Shown here: piece after piece, positions 1 to 11,899 of the stretch
Layout of the letters: each line of letters opens with the position of its first letter
Numbering within the stretch: the first letter of the stretch is position 1
Assembly: GCA_030407085.1 (NCBI GenBank)
Contig: CM059586.1
Span: 35,451,501-35,515,500, forward strand
DNA from: Trichopria drosophilae
Taxonomy: Eukaryota; Arthropoda; Insecta; Hymenoptera; Diapriidae
Direction: 5' to 3'
DNA: 64,000 nt
Position numbers and translations under genes: made by a program
Notes under the pieces: model-generated
The model's database searches: none
Seen by the model: the letters and a program-made list of their open reading frames with translations, nothing else
What the model was told of the DNA's origin: nothing

Positions 1-610
1 GTCTACGCTGGGGTAAAAAATAATCGGCAGACGCGTCGCCGAGGGCGGTACAGGTTGGATTAATCGGTTGCTCGTATATAGCTTCCTTCCTTCCGAATAA
101 ACGTGGCGGGTAACATTTTAAATACACATCACGCCAATCCAATGTAAACAATGAGTAAACACTTGTTTCATTAACGATCGGTATGAACGGCCTGGTTTAC
201 CGTAATCATGCTCGCGACCTACGTGTAGATATGTGTGGCACAAGTATATGAGAGCTGGTTTACATAAATCTGTGCACAGGTAACGATACGAACCGAATTT
301 ACATAATATTCAATCTCGGTGAGTTTGATAACGTACTCGTTTCCCGCGTTTAGCAATATTTTAGTGCTTATTCAAACTACCTAGAATCATGTGGGATGCT
401 TTTAGCAAAAAATGTTTGCTTTTGAAATTGCTTCATAACACTATAAGTAACGTCTGATTTACTTAATAAATTAATACAAAACGATTAAATTATTGAGGAA
501 ATAGTAATAGATATATTAATAGTCCATTGTGTGAAAAATTAACGTATCTTATAAAGGATGTAATTTCTAATTAAGTAACAATTAATAAATCTCGGTGTTA
601 CGGATTACGG
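1..610. other. AT-rich non-coding DNA
   Basis: The first 130 bases are somewhat richer in CpG than what follows (for example gacgcgtcgccgagggcgg near 31-49). No open frame, repeat or RNA signature is recognised. Confidence 0.4.
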
Positions 611-614
611 AGAT

Positions 615-1137
615 TTTTTTGGTTTTCGATAGAAAACACGAAGATGGTATAAAATGGGACGTAGCAGGATTTTATATGATAATCACGACAGAACATTCAA
701 TTTGGAACATTCATATCTGTGTTTAAAATGATTTAGTAATAAATTTATGGGTTCTATTTTCCTCTAGCGACTATCTTAAAAACGAGTGCCTATTGTCAAC
801 AATATAGATTTCGTCCCATGATCCCGTGTAGACTCTTCAGTAGGGCAATCGCGGTAATCCCTGCCCTAGATGTATATATGGTTTCTTCATTAAATGTTCA
901 TTTTTTTAAATAAAACTATTAGAGAGGAAGTGATACAATTATTGTATTTTGTTAAGATACGAAATGTATATTGTTTATAATAGGCACTCGTTTTTAAGAT
1001 TGTCGCTAGATGGAAACCGAACCCATTTATGACTAAATCATATTAAAGACAGATATGAATGTTCTGTCGTGATTATCATACATAATCCGTCTATATTCAT
1101 TATACCATCTTCGCGTTTTCTATCGAAAACCAAAAAA
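615..1137. mobile_element. Long-armed inverted-repeat element (foldback/MITE-like)
   Basis: Two arms of roughly 170-190 bases are inverted copies of each other: 615-800 and 960-1137. Both outer ends read TTTTTTGGTTTTCGATAGAA when read inward. The arms share further blocks such as GATAATCACGACAGAACATT and AATAGGCACTCGTTTTTAAG with small indels. The 160-base centre contains a 7 bp hairpin, TAGGGCA (841-847) against TGCCCTA (862-868). No coding sequence lies between the arms, so this would be a non-autonomous element. I see no convincing target-site duplication, so the superfamily is not assigned. Confidence 0.75.
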
Positions 1138-1139
1138 TT

Positions 1140-2250
1140 CTGTTATTTAAATTTTTGAATTGTTTTCTTTAGTTAATTGACCGTAATATCGAGATTTAGT
1201 AATTATTACTTAATTTAAAATTAAAACGGTCGAGAAAATATTTTTGTTGTTACCATTACAACGTTTACTGATGTCATTCCTGTTCTCATCTAAATTTTGG
1301 TCAGCAAATTGTATTTGATGGATGGGCAGCTTTTATTTTCAGCATAAAAATCTCCCGCGTATAAGTTTTTCTCATATTTTTAAATCCATAAATATATTTT
1401 AGAAAACTATTTAATATATAATAGCACTAACAGTAACTTTGTAGGCCAAAATCATCAAATAATCTGAAGCTGTTATTTTCTCAATTTTTCAAAATAGAAT
1501 GTTGAATTTTTTTTCTGACGACTATTACGATTAAATTATTCAATACATAGTATTATCTCGAAAACAAATTACTTTTGACGAAATATTAATTTTTATTAGA
1601 ATATATAATAAAGGTTAAATATTTTTATTTTTCGGTAAATATATATTTTGTGAAAATATTCAGTATGGCAGATGTTTTTATATTACTTTTTGTGTTCATG
1701 TATCTTTTAATCTGGTAGCTTATTTGGAAAATAGTTTATTTATGGAAGTAATAATTTCATTTCTTTTTCAAAAGTAAACAATATTTTGAAGAACATTAAT
1801 CTAATATCAACGTTGATACTATATTATTAACTAAATCATACCCAAATTTTAGTTACTATTTATACCAATAAAAAAGTAACTGCCACAAATCTAACCGAAC
1901 ATTGATCTAATTTAGAACACGGTTTGGACTTTCAGTGAATATATAATTTACGAAAAAGGTACTAAATGTGCTTAAAGTAAAATAATTATGAACGATTAAC
2001 TGACGAGGTAAGTGCATTTACGAGGAAAACTACATGAATAATGAATGAATTAAGGGCAAACACGAAATGTTACTTATTTAATATAGAACAAAATCGCCAA
2101 TGTGAGAGAAACTAATGGGGTGATCGATAGTTTGCGACAAATGGTTAAAATTGATGCGATTAATGTGTAAATTGTTATTTGCTTCAAATGTTGATCTGTT
2201 GTTTGAAATGAAATTATGTACATAAAACGTCGGACTGTTCTAGGTGAATG
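1140..2250. other. AT-rich non-coding DNA
   Basis: Very AT-rich sequence with no recognisable gene, repeat unit or RNA. Open frames overlapping its end arise from the hairpin repeat at 2253-2456. Confidence 0.5.
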
Positions 2251-2252
2251 GA

Positions 2253-2456
2253 GTGTGGGTCGAAAAACCGACAAATCAAAAAGCCGACAGTCATAAAGCC
2301 GAGAGCCGAAAAGCCGACACAAAAAAATAGAGACGCGTCGACAAGAGAACATCAATTTTTTAAGTGTCCGTTTTTTGACTATCGGCTTTTCGATTGTCGG
2401 TTTTTTGACCTGTCGGCTTATTGGTTTGTCGGTTTGTCGGTTTTTCGACCCGCACC
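2253..2456. repeat. Hairpin minisatellite with 'AAAAGCCGACA'-type units in inverted halves
   Basis: The left half holds repeats of a roughly 12-16 base unit of the type YGAAAAACCGACAAA / AAAAGCCGACAG. The right half holds the reverse complement (TTGTCGGTTTTTCGACC and similar). The two outer ends match over about 20 bases: GTGTGGGTCGAAAAACCGAC at 2253 against GTCGGTTTTTCGACCCGCAC ending near 2455. The whole unit can fold into one long imperfect hairpin. A short unrelated centre (about 2325-2365) separates the halves. Open frames on both strands here are products of the repeat and not genes. It could be a foldback transposon or a locally expanded palindrome. Confidence 0.8.
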
Positions 2457-2459
2457 CGG

Positions 2460-3540
2460 TGATCGCACTGATTTTCATTTGACAAACAAAAATTTTAAAC
2501 ATACTTTTCAATGCAAAGTTCTTGGACTAATAAACAATTTCGGAAATAAATTTCTCCAACATACACAGATTCCTGTTCCAAAGTCTTCCACGCTTAAATT
2601 TGAAAGTATTTCATTATGAAATCAAATTTTGATTTTTCTCCGCATTAATAATTATTATTTAAGAAGCAAATACTAGATTAGTAATTGCTTAGATCTTGAT
2701 GGAAATGTAAAGTTAGATGTAGGCGATTAGTAATTTATACAAATGAAACTAATAGAAATTGGGTAATAAATGATGAAAGATAATCTACTAGTATACATAT
2801 ATAATATAATAATAATACTACTAGTTTTCAGAATAATAATAGTTATTTACCTTTTGCAAATTAATTCTAACAACCCTATCATTAATTAGTTTACATGCCA
2901 CTAAATTTATTTGCGTTTCAATTATTGTATGATGATGAATCTACATACTATGCAGATAGTATAGACGTTGCATAAACACCTCTAAACGATTAATTCCCTG
3001 ATGCACGAAGACAAATTACTGCTCTAATAAAGCTTCAATATTCAATTAACTCAAAATTACGTTCAAAATATACACACCTGCTCGTAGCAGAAATATAAGT
3101 ATAATGTTTTTAAAATATTTTGTTATCTCGAAATATCTTTGTATTTAGATAATCTATGAAAATAATATGTTACTTTATCTTTCTGTAGTTTCTATTATTT
3201 CCAAATTTTTGTATAGTTATTAGATTTATTATATACCGAGTCGAAAATAATTGTAGATTCCAGTGAACATTTACTTGCATACTCATAAGCATTATTTATA
3301 TTTACATCATAATATGTAATATTATTGTAGATTAAAGTAAGTCACATTTAAGACAAAGAAGAAAACATTGTTAAACATAAAAGTAAAATTACCATACACA
3401 CATAGTAGAATGTTTGTTATTATTGCAGAAGTATTATATAATGAGTCAGATAGGTTATGACGAAAAGTAATAGTTTACAGATAAAATCATATTTTCCGTA
3501 TATTAGTAAGTCTTTACAATTTGTAATGGTTTCGTTGAAG
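2460..3540. other. AT-rich non-coding DNA
   Basis: No recognisable gene or repeat. Composition is uniform and AT-rich. Confidence 0.45.
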
Positions 3541-3543
3541 GAA

Positions 3544-3900
3544 TGTAACGGTCGGTTACGAATCAATCAAAGAGTGCTACCTTAGGGCCCTTATTTACAA
3601 ATTCACTAAAATGGCGTCGATCGAGACTGCATTTTATATAGCCGTTACAGCTTCAACTACAGAAAAAGTCGAGAAAATTAGTATAATATACGTACTACGA
3701 TATTCAAGATATATCCTACAATAATAATAAACTAGAAGCTTCGCCTTGTCGCTGGAGGCGCTGCCATGTTTCTCTCGATTCTGTATAAAGCCAATGGCGT
3801 GGGTCGAATTAAAATAAGTATAGTTAAATGTAAATGAGACAGCAGTTATTGATGTAGTATGTCTTGTAATACTACAGAATAAAGTCGTTTAATTCGTACA
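3544..3900 (+). mobile_element. Possible solo LTR (Ty3/gypsy-like)
   Basis: The segment starts TGTAACGGTCGGTTACG and ends ...ATTCGTACA, as expected for a 5'-TG...CA-3' LTR. It is GC-richer than its flanks and carries an AATAAA-type signal (AGAATAAAGTCG) about 25 bases before the proposed end. Its length of about 357 bases suits an insect LTR. Against this, the five bases before TG (aggaa) are not repeated after the proposed end, and no gag-pol sequence or second LTR is present. A different end a few tens of bases further on is possible. Confidence 0.3.
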
Positions 3901-6800
3901 ATTTAAGTTTCTATTGAATACTGCATGACGGAAATGTAGATATTTAAAAAACGGACAACTTTGACATTAATTATTTGAAATGTTTACTATAGTACATAAA
4001 CTGCTTAGTTTTTCCACACTAAAAACAAAGGATTTTGTAGATTTACATAAGTATTTAGCTCAATTAACGAACATCTGCAAAATACAAAAAATATCTATTA
4101 ATGTTATACTAATCTTTCGTTTTTAGCTGTTCTAATCAATAACGAAAGAATTCAGAGTTATTTAAACTTATAGTACGGTAAGACATTATTTAAACATTGT
4201 TTTGACAAGTCTCTTCAATGTTTAGAAAGAAACTCCACCTTTAGTTTCAGTATTTTTGTGCCTGGTTCCAGTAAACAAAAGTAAGAGGATGGGACTAGCC
4301 GGCTAACATCTACGACTTTGAGTCAACAAACAGACTGATAACTTAGTTGACATTTCATTCTAAATCCTAATAAATGAATATAGTCAAAAGATAAAACAAG
4401 AATAGTGTTATGTACTTTTGTAAGTGGTAGTATGTAAAGCCAGTAATGATGTGTCATTTAGTGAGATACGTGTTGAGAAAGGAAAACATAAATTCATAAT
4501 CTAGATTAAAATAAAATTAGTTTCATTCTGTGCACTTAAACACGATAATACAATAATTTAGCCTCGAAATTATTATATCAGATTGGAACATTTCAATACA
4601 ATTTTTGGCATAAGATACATAGATTTAAAATCGTTTTGACATTTTTAACACTTCAAGATCTTTCTTTAAGTTGATAATATAAACATCATTAATCTAACTA
4701 ATTAATATTAATATCAATTTAAGGTCTAGAAAAGGAATTCGAGAAGTTGAAAGAGTCGAATCTTAAAAAAATGTCCTCTATTAGGTAAACATCCTTCATA
4801 AATACAATAGTTTGTACTCGGTACTTTAGCTATAACTGTTCTGTTCTGTAGTTACATGGGGTTCTACGATTTTAAAATTGATGAGATATGTTTCCCTATG
4901 AAAAGCAACCTTCGTGATTTGATTATAAGCAATTCACCTTGTTGCGGTACGACGTGATATATGCATCTCTTCGTATATTGTAAATAAAATGGATCCTTGC
5001 ATTAAATATCCTTTCACTAGGGATCTTGAGATATGTATTTGGGTGATAATATATGACGCTGCGGTAGTCCACGTTAGGTACAACGAGTAAAGCTACAAGT
5101 AATTTGCATAACGTAGTATTTATAAACAGAGAAGAAAGTTATAATGTAAACGAAATATTTACTAATTTAATGATGTAAAAAAAGGTGAATTCAAATTCAG
5201 TGTGATTGTATGCTGCATAACTACTTAAATTAATATAATGTTAATTTGCATATTGGATGATTCTGCTGAAAAGGGACCCTGAAATATATCGCCAACGTGA
5301 TTCCTGAGTTTCCGAATTAAATTCTATTATAATGTCGGTTTGCTATAAATTAATTCTAAACAAGCGTATCTTAACTAACGTTTTACGTATATAAATCAAT
5401 TTTTATTTCTGTCTTTCATTTTCAAAACGAGTGCACCAATGTTTTATCACTTACACTAAAGTATAATGGTTATATAAATAAATATTTGCAATGCACTATA
5501 TGTAACTTTAAGCTAAGTTACATACATTGTATAAAGACTAATTTCATGTAAAGTATTTGTTTTTAGTTTTACAAAATTATCGCGAGTAAAAATCGCGTTT
5601 GTCATCCAAAGCCTCCTACTTTTCACAATAAAAATTTATTAACATATAAACAAAAAAATGTAATGAAGCACTGATTGGTCACGAATATGTGTTGAAATGA
5701 CATTCATGAACACTGGTGATACGTCATCCACAGAATTTGTGTCGTTTTGAGGACGCCAGCAAACGTTTTCCAGTTAGTCGTCTAGAAATGATCCACTTTA
5801 TAAGTTTTTAAAACGTTTTGATGAATCTTCGTGCACAGAAAAAATTAAACCCGTTTATAAAAGACGTTAAAAATACGTCGTATTTTACGTTAAATCGGCA
5901 TCATTTTAATAAGGGTATGTATTTACCTAGTTTGAATGGAAACGTTGAAAACTCGAATATTTACAACTATTACTAAACGTTAACAAAGGTCGTTATACAA
6001 TGAGCTTTAATAAACGGTTTTTCACGTCGACTTGACTGGCATATAAACAACCTTTGGCCGGATTTCATGAATGTCATTTTAGCCACTATTCGAGACGTAT
6101 TTTCAGAACATCACGAAACGTTACAAAACGTATATTCGACCATTCGACGTTGACTGGGACGTTTCACTTGTATCAGCTAGCAGCAACAAAGATGGACGAA
6201 TGTGCGTTGTGTCATTGTATGTGGGGATTGAGAGAAACATTTCGCCTCTTATCCGGTTAATATTGGGAAGGAGATGGTTAGAAAGACAGATAACGATAAC
6301 TGGTCTAATTATGGGAGGGGGGAGGGGCGTATTGTGACAATTTTAATATCTTTCATATTTAAGCCACACTTAGTTTATTGCTCGATTCTCAAAACTTTAC
6401 ATTATGGATTTCGGAAGATTTGGAACTTAACTTCCATTTTCCATTTTCTATTATTTTTATAATTTCTTCTTCTTTTTGTATAAATTGCAATTATACTATT
6501 TATGATTCGACAAGAGCGAATATCATTGAAAATGAAAATGTCTGTTAATGTATTGCAGGGAAACTTTGTATACGGTCCAAAATCTAGATCTGAGCAGATT
6601 AACTGGATCTATATTTGAGAAGAGAATTATGAATGTAATATAGACAAATCATGTATTTCCTCTGTAATTTTTATAATGTTTCTAGGAAACATAGAAATTC
6701 TTTTTAATTCAAAATCTTCTACTTGAGTTGCTTCTTAAATAAATGTTTCTTAATTAATTACACAGAAATGTTATAATTATCTTTACTTAGCAAACTTAGA
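3901..6800. other. AT-rich non-coding DNA
   Basis: About 2.9 kb without a recognisable gene. Slightly more CpG appears near 5730-5900 and 6050-6250, where short open frames occur, but these lack codon-like or domain-like features. Confidence 0.4.
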
Positions 6801-6803
6801 TTG

Positions 6804-6842
6804 TTAACACTTTTAGTCACAGCGGGACACAAGTGTCCCACC
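6804..6842 (+). mobile_element. Possible piggyBac-like terminus with subterminal palindrome
   Basis: TTAA at 6804-6807 is followed by CACTTTTAGTCACAGCG and then the perfect palindrome GGGACACAAGTGTCCC at 6824-6839. TTAA plus a short T-rich end plus a GGGACA palindrome is the arrangement seen at ends of several piggyBac-type elements. The opposite end was not found. A 65-codon minus-strand open frame follows at 6817-7014, but I do not recognise a transposase motif in it. Confidence 0.35.
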
Positions 6843-7059
6843 TATATTGTATCAACTTCTCATTGCTTACGAGTGGTTCGTCAACGAAATCGTAATAAGG
6901 TTTTTTGTTCCTGACCTTCCTAAGACTCCAATAAATCTTATTAAAAAATAATAATATTGCATAATTATGTAAAATAATTATTGTTAATAAAAAATTATTT
7001 TGAAAAAAGCACAATTTGCAAAAGAAAAAACGTCAGGACGAACTAATAGCTATTATTAT

Positions 7060-7270
7060 TTGACGTTTGGTATACAGGAGTTTTTGGGGTGCTGATTACG
7101 AATCCAATATCAGATTTACGAAGTTCAAAATGGCGGATCCAATATGGCCAACCAAAATTCTGAGAAACGGTAATTTGGCCTTATATTGGATCCGCCATTT
7201 TGAATTATGTAAATCTGCCACCGGATTCATAATCATCAACTCCAAAAACCCCTATATATCAAACGTAAAA
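7060..7270. mobile_element. Foldback MITE, family A (short complete copy)
   Basis: Inverted arms of about 85-95 bases flank a 35-base centre. The left arm runs from TTGACGTTTGGTATA through TTTTTGGGGTGCTGATTACG and CAAAATGGCGGATCCAATAT. The right arm returns as ATATTGGATCCGCCATTTTG, then GATTCATAATCATCAACTCC and GATATATAGGGG-type sequence in reverse complement. Copies or fragments of the same arm occur near 15148-15240, 31411-31478, 32855-32927, 50970-51060 and 55760-56297. No coding capacity. Confidence 0.85.
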
Positions 7271-7274
7271 GATT

Positions 7275-7795
7275 TAAAAACGTAAAAAACTTCAGAAAAA
7301 ACCATGACCATCATTCAAATTCGTGAATAAAATGGTTAATTATAGAGTTACCACTAAAATTAGTAAATTACCACTTTTAATCAATCGCATTGATTCCAAT
7401 TTTTCGTGAAACGTCATAATTTGTCAACCACTGAAACCAGTTTAATGATCAAACACTAACCATGCATGTCGGATTAAAATTTGGACTACTGAATCTTGGT
7501 CAAGATATGGTAAAATAGTAATTAGGAGTGCGTAATTGCCAGATCAAGCCCTGATCAATATGCAGGCTACCTGAAAAGAAATTTGCTGGAGATACTTGTG
7601 CGCTTTTCTGAAACAATATAACTTCTGAATATAACTCTTTAATGAAATTCTTATAGTATAACTTTAGTTTCCTTTTTCCCCCTTTATTGACTTTTATATT
7701 ATGAGAAAAATGAGAAATAAATGCATAAAAATGTCAGTGGATTGAAAGAGCATAAATAATGAGACGTGTTAGCGGAGATTTTTGTACTGTGTATA
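7275..7795. other. AT-rich DNA with a weak family D-like motif
   Basis: Around 7545-7592 the sequence GATCAAGCCCTGATCAATAT followed by CTGAAAAGAAATTTG resembles the arm of the small element at 49479-49565. No gene is seen. Confidence 0.25.
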
Positions 7796-7799
7796 TAGG

Positions 7800-8120
7800 A
7801 AATAGGTGATGAATGCATCTTGAAGTGCAGCAAGGTTTCATCGGAGAACTTGGTAATCGGTGTGCGGCTAGGGATATCGACTGGAGCGCGTCTTCATAAG
7901 CGGCTGCTGCAAAGAGGAACGGAAAAGAGAGCGGTACACCGCGGTCGAAAGTTAAATCGTAGAGGGCAGGTGCACCCGCATTTATTTACCTTTCTTTTTT
8001 TTTCACCCGGTAAAGGCTTCGATGAGATTCAGGTTTTGCGTTTACTCGTACTTTCAATAAACTTTTTGCGCTCGGTTAAAAGGAGATACGAAATATAGCG
8101 CTGGCGTCCGTCGCTCGGGC
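7800..8120. other. CpG-rich island, function unknown
   Basis: About 300 bases are clearly richer in G+C and CpG than the surroundings (for example ACCGCGGTCGAAAG near 7940, CGTCCGTCGCTCGGG near 8106). An open frame of 92 codons crosses it on the plus strand but shows no recognisable domain, and GC-rich sequence favours chance open frames. It could be a conserved regulatory element or an untranslated exon. Confidence 0.35.
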
Positions 8121-8149
8121 AGTCGCCGATACTTTCTCATTGAAGCTCT

Positions 8150-10080
8150 TCAGCAATTACACTTTTATTCGCGATTCAGGTTTTAAACCGAGATGATTGA
8201 ACTTCTGCAATCGGGAGAATACGATTTCATTGTTACTTTCTTTTTGTTCAACGATTTTTTAATTGAAATTGAATAGAACTAGCCGGTCTACGAAATATCC
8301 AGTCCTACGTGATCTGTTACGAATTATAGAACATGCACAGAACAAGTTGGAAACTAACTTATTTGAAAAAAAAACAGTCGTTACATTCACTGTAAACAAT
8401 TCAGAAAATTCGTATGTATTATAGCTGAAAATGTTTCGAAAAAAGGGTATAAAATACTTTTTACACCCGTGAATGATTTACATCCGTGAATAAATTCTAA
8501 TTTTACGTTGATCATCAACATTTAAAGTGTAAATACTCACATCTAATAAAATACATTATTCTTCGATTAGGGCAAATGATCATTTAAAATATAAAGAATT
8601 AATAAATGTGCGCCTTAATACGTTGCCTACTGAATCGAATCATACATACTAATATTATTGAAGTCAATTACGCAGTTCTACCACGAGTACTCATTAAACT
8701 TCACTCCTTGGAGTCAATTTGACTTCTTTGGTATATTCCCCGCTAAGTTCCAATCTCTAAACGGGTTTAGTTACAGGGTTATTTATGTATTGAATTGAAG
8801 GAACGGAACACGGAAATGGGCGAGGAATCGAGAAGGTGTAAAAACTCATCCATGCATTCCGCAGTAATTGAAATATGTACGTAAATTATTGCCCCCGAAT
8901 GAAAACTAAAGCATCTGGTTGTCAAAAAAAAAGTTTCAGGATGGAACATTCGGAACGTACATTACACAATGACAGTCGGCGAATGCATAAAGAAGCGATA
9001 TTTCACTGTTTATGAAACCTTAAAGTGCAACCGGATCCTTTCCTCTTCTTTTCTTTTGTTTTATCTCAAAATTACTTGATGCAAGAAAATTACTCCTGTT
9101 ACCGAGTATTTTTGACTCCAGAGAACACGAAAATAGTCCAGCCTAAAGTATCCCCACACCTATAAACTGAAAATCGTCGATTAACAGTTTTAGAGTGGAC
9201 TTTGCGTTTCAAACTCATATTTGTTTAATATTTGAATCATTATTTTATTCTGAAGTCGGAAAGTGGGCTGTGCAAATGTCAGTAAATTACATTTTTTTGC
9301 TGAAAAAATAGTGATATTGGTTGAAAAGATGAAACGTTTTTGGGTATTGTTCATTGAACGGGAATTCAAAAGGTCGCGCATTTAAGTCACGACAAAACAA
9401 ATCTGTCCAGAGTTCAAACTGCAGTATTTAAAAGTAAAAAAAATGAAAAAAAAAACAACATAAATTATGTAATTAACATTTAAAGAAAAAAGCAAATTGT
9501 TCTGAAATGTGCAGACAAATTTTTTATGTTAGAATAACATAATTTTCAAAAAAATTAAAATATTAACATACATAAATTTCATTTTCGTTTATGTGTACAG
9601 ATGAAATGCTCATTAAATTGGTCGCTAAAATTAAAATTAAATATAAGTGACTAGAAGAAAATAATTGAATTAATATTTTTAAGAGACGCAATCATTAATG
9701 CTGTTGGTGTCATAAGAATTTTGTACTAATAATTGTGTTAACAATTTAAAACTGTTTTAGTTCATTTAAGGTTCGACGTCCGTGAGAAAAGTTGAATTTA
9801 TCTTCAACTGCTGTGGAAAACAGTATAAAATATCTAATTTTGTATAAATTAAATTTTTATGTTCAATTACTGAAGTTTAGGCAAATATTAGTGTCCATAC
9901 TAGATTTCATAGTTTAAAAAAAAGATAAAAATTCTCTTGGAAAATGTATGTACGTAAAATTATAATATGTTTGACTAAATCGTTCATGGAATCGTTTGTT
10001 CAATAATTTACTGCAATATGACAATATTACACAATTTGAAAATTACTGAGACTTTATTTACATCAATTGACACTCATGCA
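8150..10080. other. AT-rich non-coding DNA
   Basis: No recognisable gene, structured repeat or RNA. There are several poly-A/T tracts near 9430-9560. Confidence 0.4.
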
Positions 10081-10104
10081 GAATCGTTACGATTTCAGGT
10101 ACGC

Positions 10105-10181
10105 TTTGCAACTAAGAGAAAAATAAAAATGTCGAGATCGATGGGTCAAGGAGGTCGTCGTGCAACTATTGGCATCGAGGT
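10105..10181 (+). other. Possible short exon or CpG-rich patch
   Basis: ATTTCAG precedes this segment and GTGAGAAGG follows it, which could be an acceptor and a donor. Inside, an ATG at about 10129 opens MSRSMGQGGRRATIGIE before the putative donor. The polypyrimidine tract is weak and nothing in the peptide identifies a family, so this is only a candidate. Confidence 0.15.
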
Positions 10182-10940
10182 GAGAAGGATGTAGCGAAGA
10201 ATGGCGGCCAATATAAAGTAAAGGTGAAGAAGATGCAACATGTACAAGGAGAACCTACATATATACAGAATCAAACGTCTGGAACGGTTGTTTTAATCAA
10301 CATCTTCAATCGTGTTATTTGAATCCACACTCGAAGTTCAACCTTCAAACATATTTCTTTTCCAGAAGGATGTCACATTATATGTTACACGTTTTCTTGA
10401 TTATTTTATTAGTATGCTGTAAGAACTTTGCTTTAGTGTCTTAGTAAATGTAATCCAAAACTGAAATTCATTAATTAGAATAATATTAATGAACTAAAAA
10501 TTATTATACATATAGAAAATTTTTCGAAAAATGACGCAGACCTAAAATTAATGTAGTCGTGTCTATTCAATACTTTATTATACTGCATTTTGAATCCACT
10601 TCCCTCAATTTGAAAATTTTAATCTCTTGATTTCAAAATCGGAGATGACATTCCATCGCATTACAGTCCAAATTTTCCATAAAAAAAGTCCATCTGCTTG
10701 AATGTATTTAATACAAATGTTCAGGACAGTAAAGGGACATATATCGTATTTTCACATTGGCGTAATTTGGGGAAGAAAATTCGAAATTTATCCCTGCGAC
10801 TCTCAATTTAAAGAAAAAAATACTATATTTATTACATACTACATTTTTGTGGATTGTGTACATAACCTCAAAAGCAACCGATAAACGGCATTTTTTGTTA
10901 CATAACCTGAAATATCTTAAAATCCTGATGTAAACGACTG

Positions 10941-11150
10941 GTGGAAGGGCTTGAAAATGAAACTCACAAACATCTACCACACGAAACTATTTCAATTTCA
11001 AGCGGTGACGATCCGATCGCGACGCAGACTTTCCAAGCCGATGACGTCCTGAAACGTACCGAAAAACCGATTCGCACTTTTTCATATCTGGATTCGACTT
11101 TTCAATTTCTCGAGTATTTAAATGGACTAAATCACCATATTATACATTGA
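10941..11150 (+). other. Coding-like open segment, unassigned
   Basis: An open stretch of about 69 codons is notably rich in CpG and acidic/polar residues (for example SSGDDPIATQTFQADDV) compared with the surrounding AT-rich DNA. It has no ATG near its start and no clear splice acceptor, and I recognise no domain. It lies 0.75 kb downstream of the candidate exon at 10105 on the same strand. It could be an exon, but chance or a conserved non-coding island are at least as likely. Confidence 0.18.
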
Positions 11151-11270
11151 TATTATACTTTTTGAATTACAAATAATTCTATGAAGATCGTCACCATTTC
11201 GAAGGGTCATTACATAAATTACTTAACAGGACACCTTCATATTCAGAGGCACCCCCGTTTGGGTATGCAA

Positions 11271-11312
11271 TGGCGTAGGGAAAACCACTTTTGTGGGGAA
11301 ATACCTACGCCA
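11271..11312. repeat. Nested hairpin TGGCGTAGG...CCTACGCCA
   Basis: A 9 bp outer stem (11271-11279 with 11304-11312) encloses an inner 4 bp stem, CCAC/GTGG (11285-11288 with 11293-11296). The structure is compact and GC-richer than its flanks. It may be a tiny foldback element or the centre of a larger decayed one. Confidence 0.55.
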
Positions 11313-11659
11313 GCTACTGTAGTCGATAAAACATCGATTCTGTCCGTAACAACTAACTTGACGGGACAATTATAACCCTGGATTTGGAGTTACAAAAAAA
11401 AAAAATAAAAATTACCCCTTATTTTCGAAGAACAAAACATAAATAAAAAATATCATAGCAAAATGAATTGATAGGTAATTAAAGCTAAATGTGAAATACT
11501 AAAATGAACGTAAGAAGTAAAACAAAACTAGACAGTTCTTAAATATGTTGCTGTTCTAAATTGTTGAAATAGCAGAAAATATTGATAAAAAGTAACTGGA
11601 CATTTTAGCATCGCATTACTTAAAACAAGTATACTTTGACCCTTTTCTTGGTTCTTAGA

Positions 11660-11885
11660 TGTGTGTCGAGAAAAAGGAAAACCGAGAAAAGAGCTGTAAA
11701 GAGCCACTTCGATGAGAATCGGTCTTCTGTCGCGGATGTGTGCAGCTCGCATCTTTCAAAGACGGGCGGACAAGCTCGCCGTTTGTTTCGGAGACAGATA
11801 AATAGAGGGAAGTGCTTTTCACATTCGACCCACGGTGGTATGCGCAGCTTTTTACCAGCGTCAATTCAGCTCGGAAGACTAAAGA
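11660..11885. other. CpG-rich island, function unknown
   Basis: A block of about 220 bases with raised G+C (GAAGACGGGCGGACAAGC-like segments, several CG dinucleotides). Open frames occur on both strands at once (100 codons plus, 69-74 codons minus), which argues for composition rather than coding. No domain recognised. Confidence 0.3.
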
Positions 11886-11899
11886 CTTGTTATTTATCT

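Noticed and set aside
2253..2456. CRISPR-like array of short repeats
   Set aside because: Units are inverted between halves, there are no unique spacers of fixed length, and the context is an animal genome.
6817..7014. piggyBac transposase C-terminus next to the possible terminus
   Set aside because: The 65-codon frame lacks the cysteine-rich tail or any catalytic region that would identify it.
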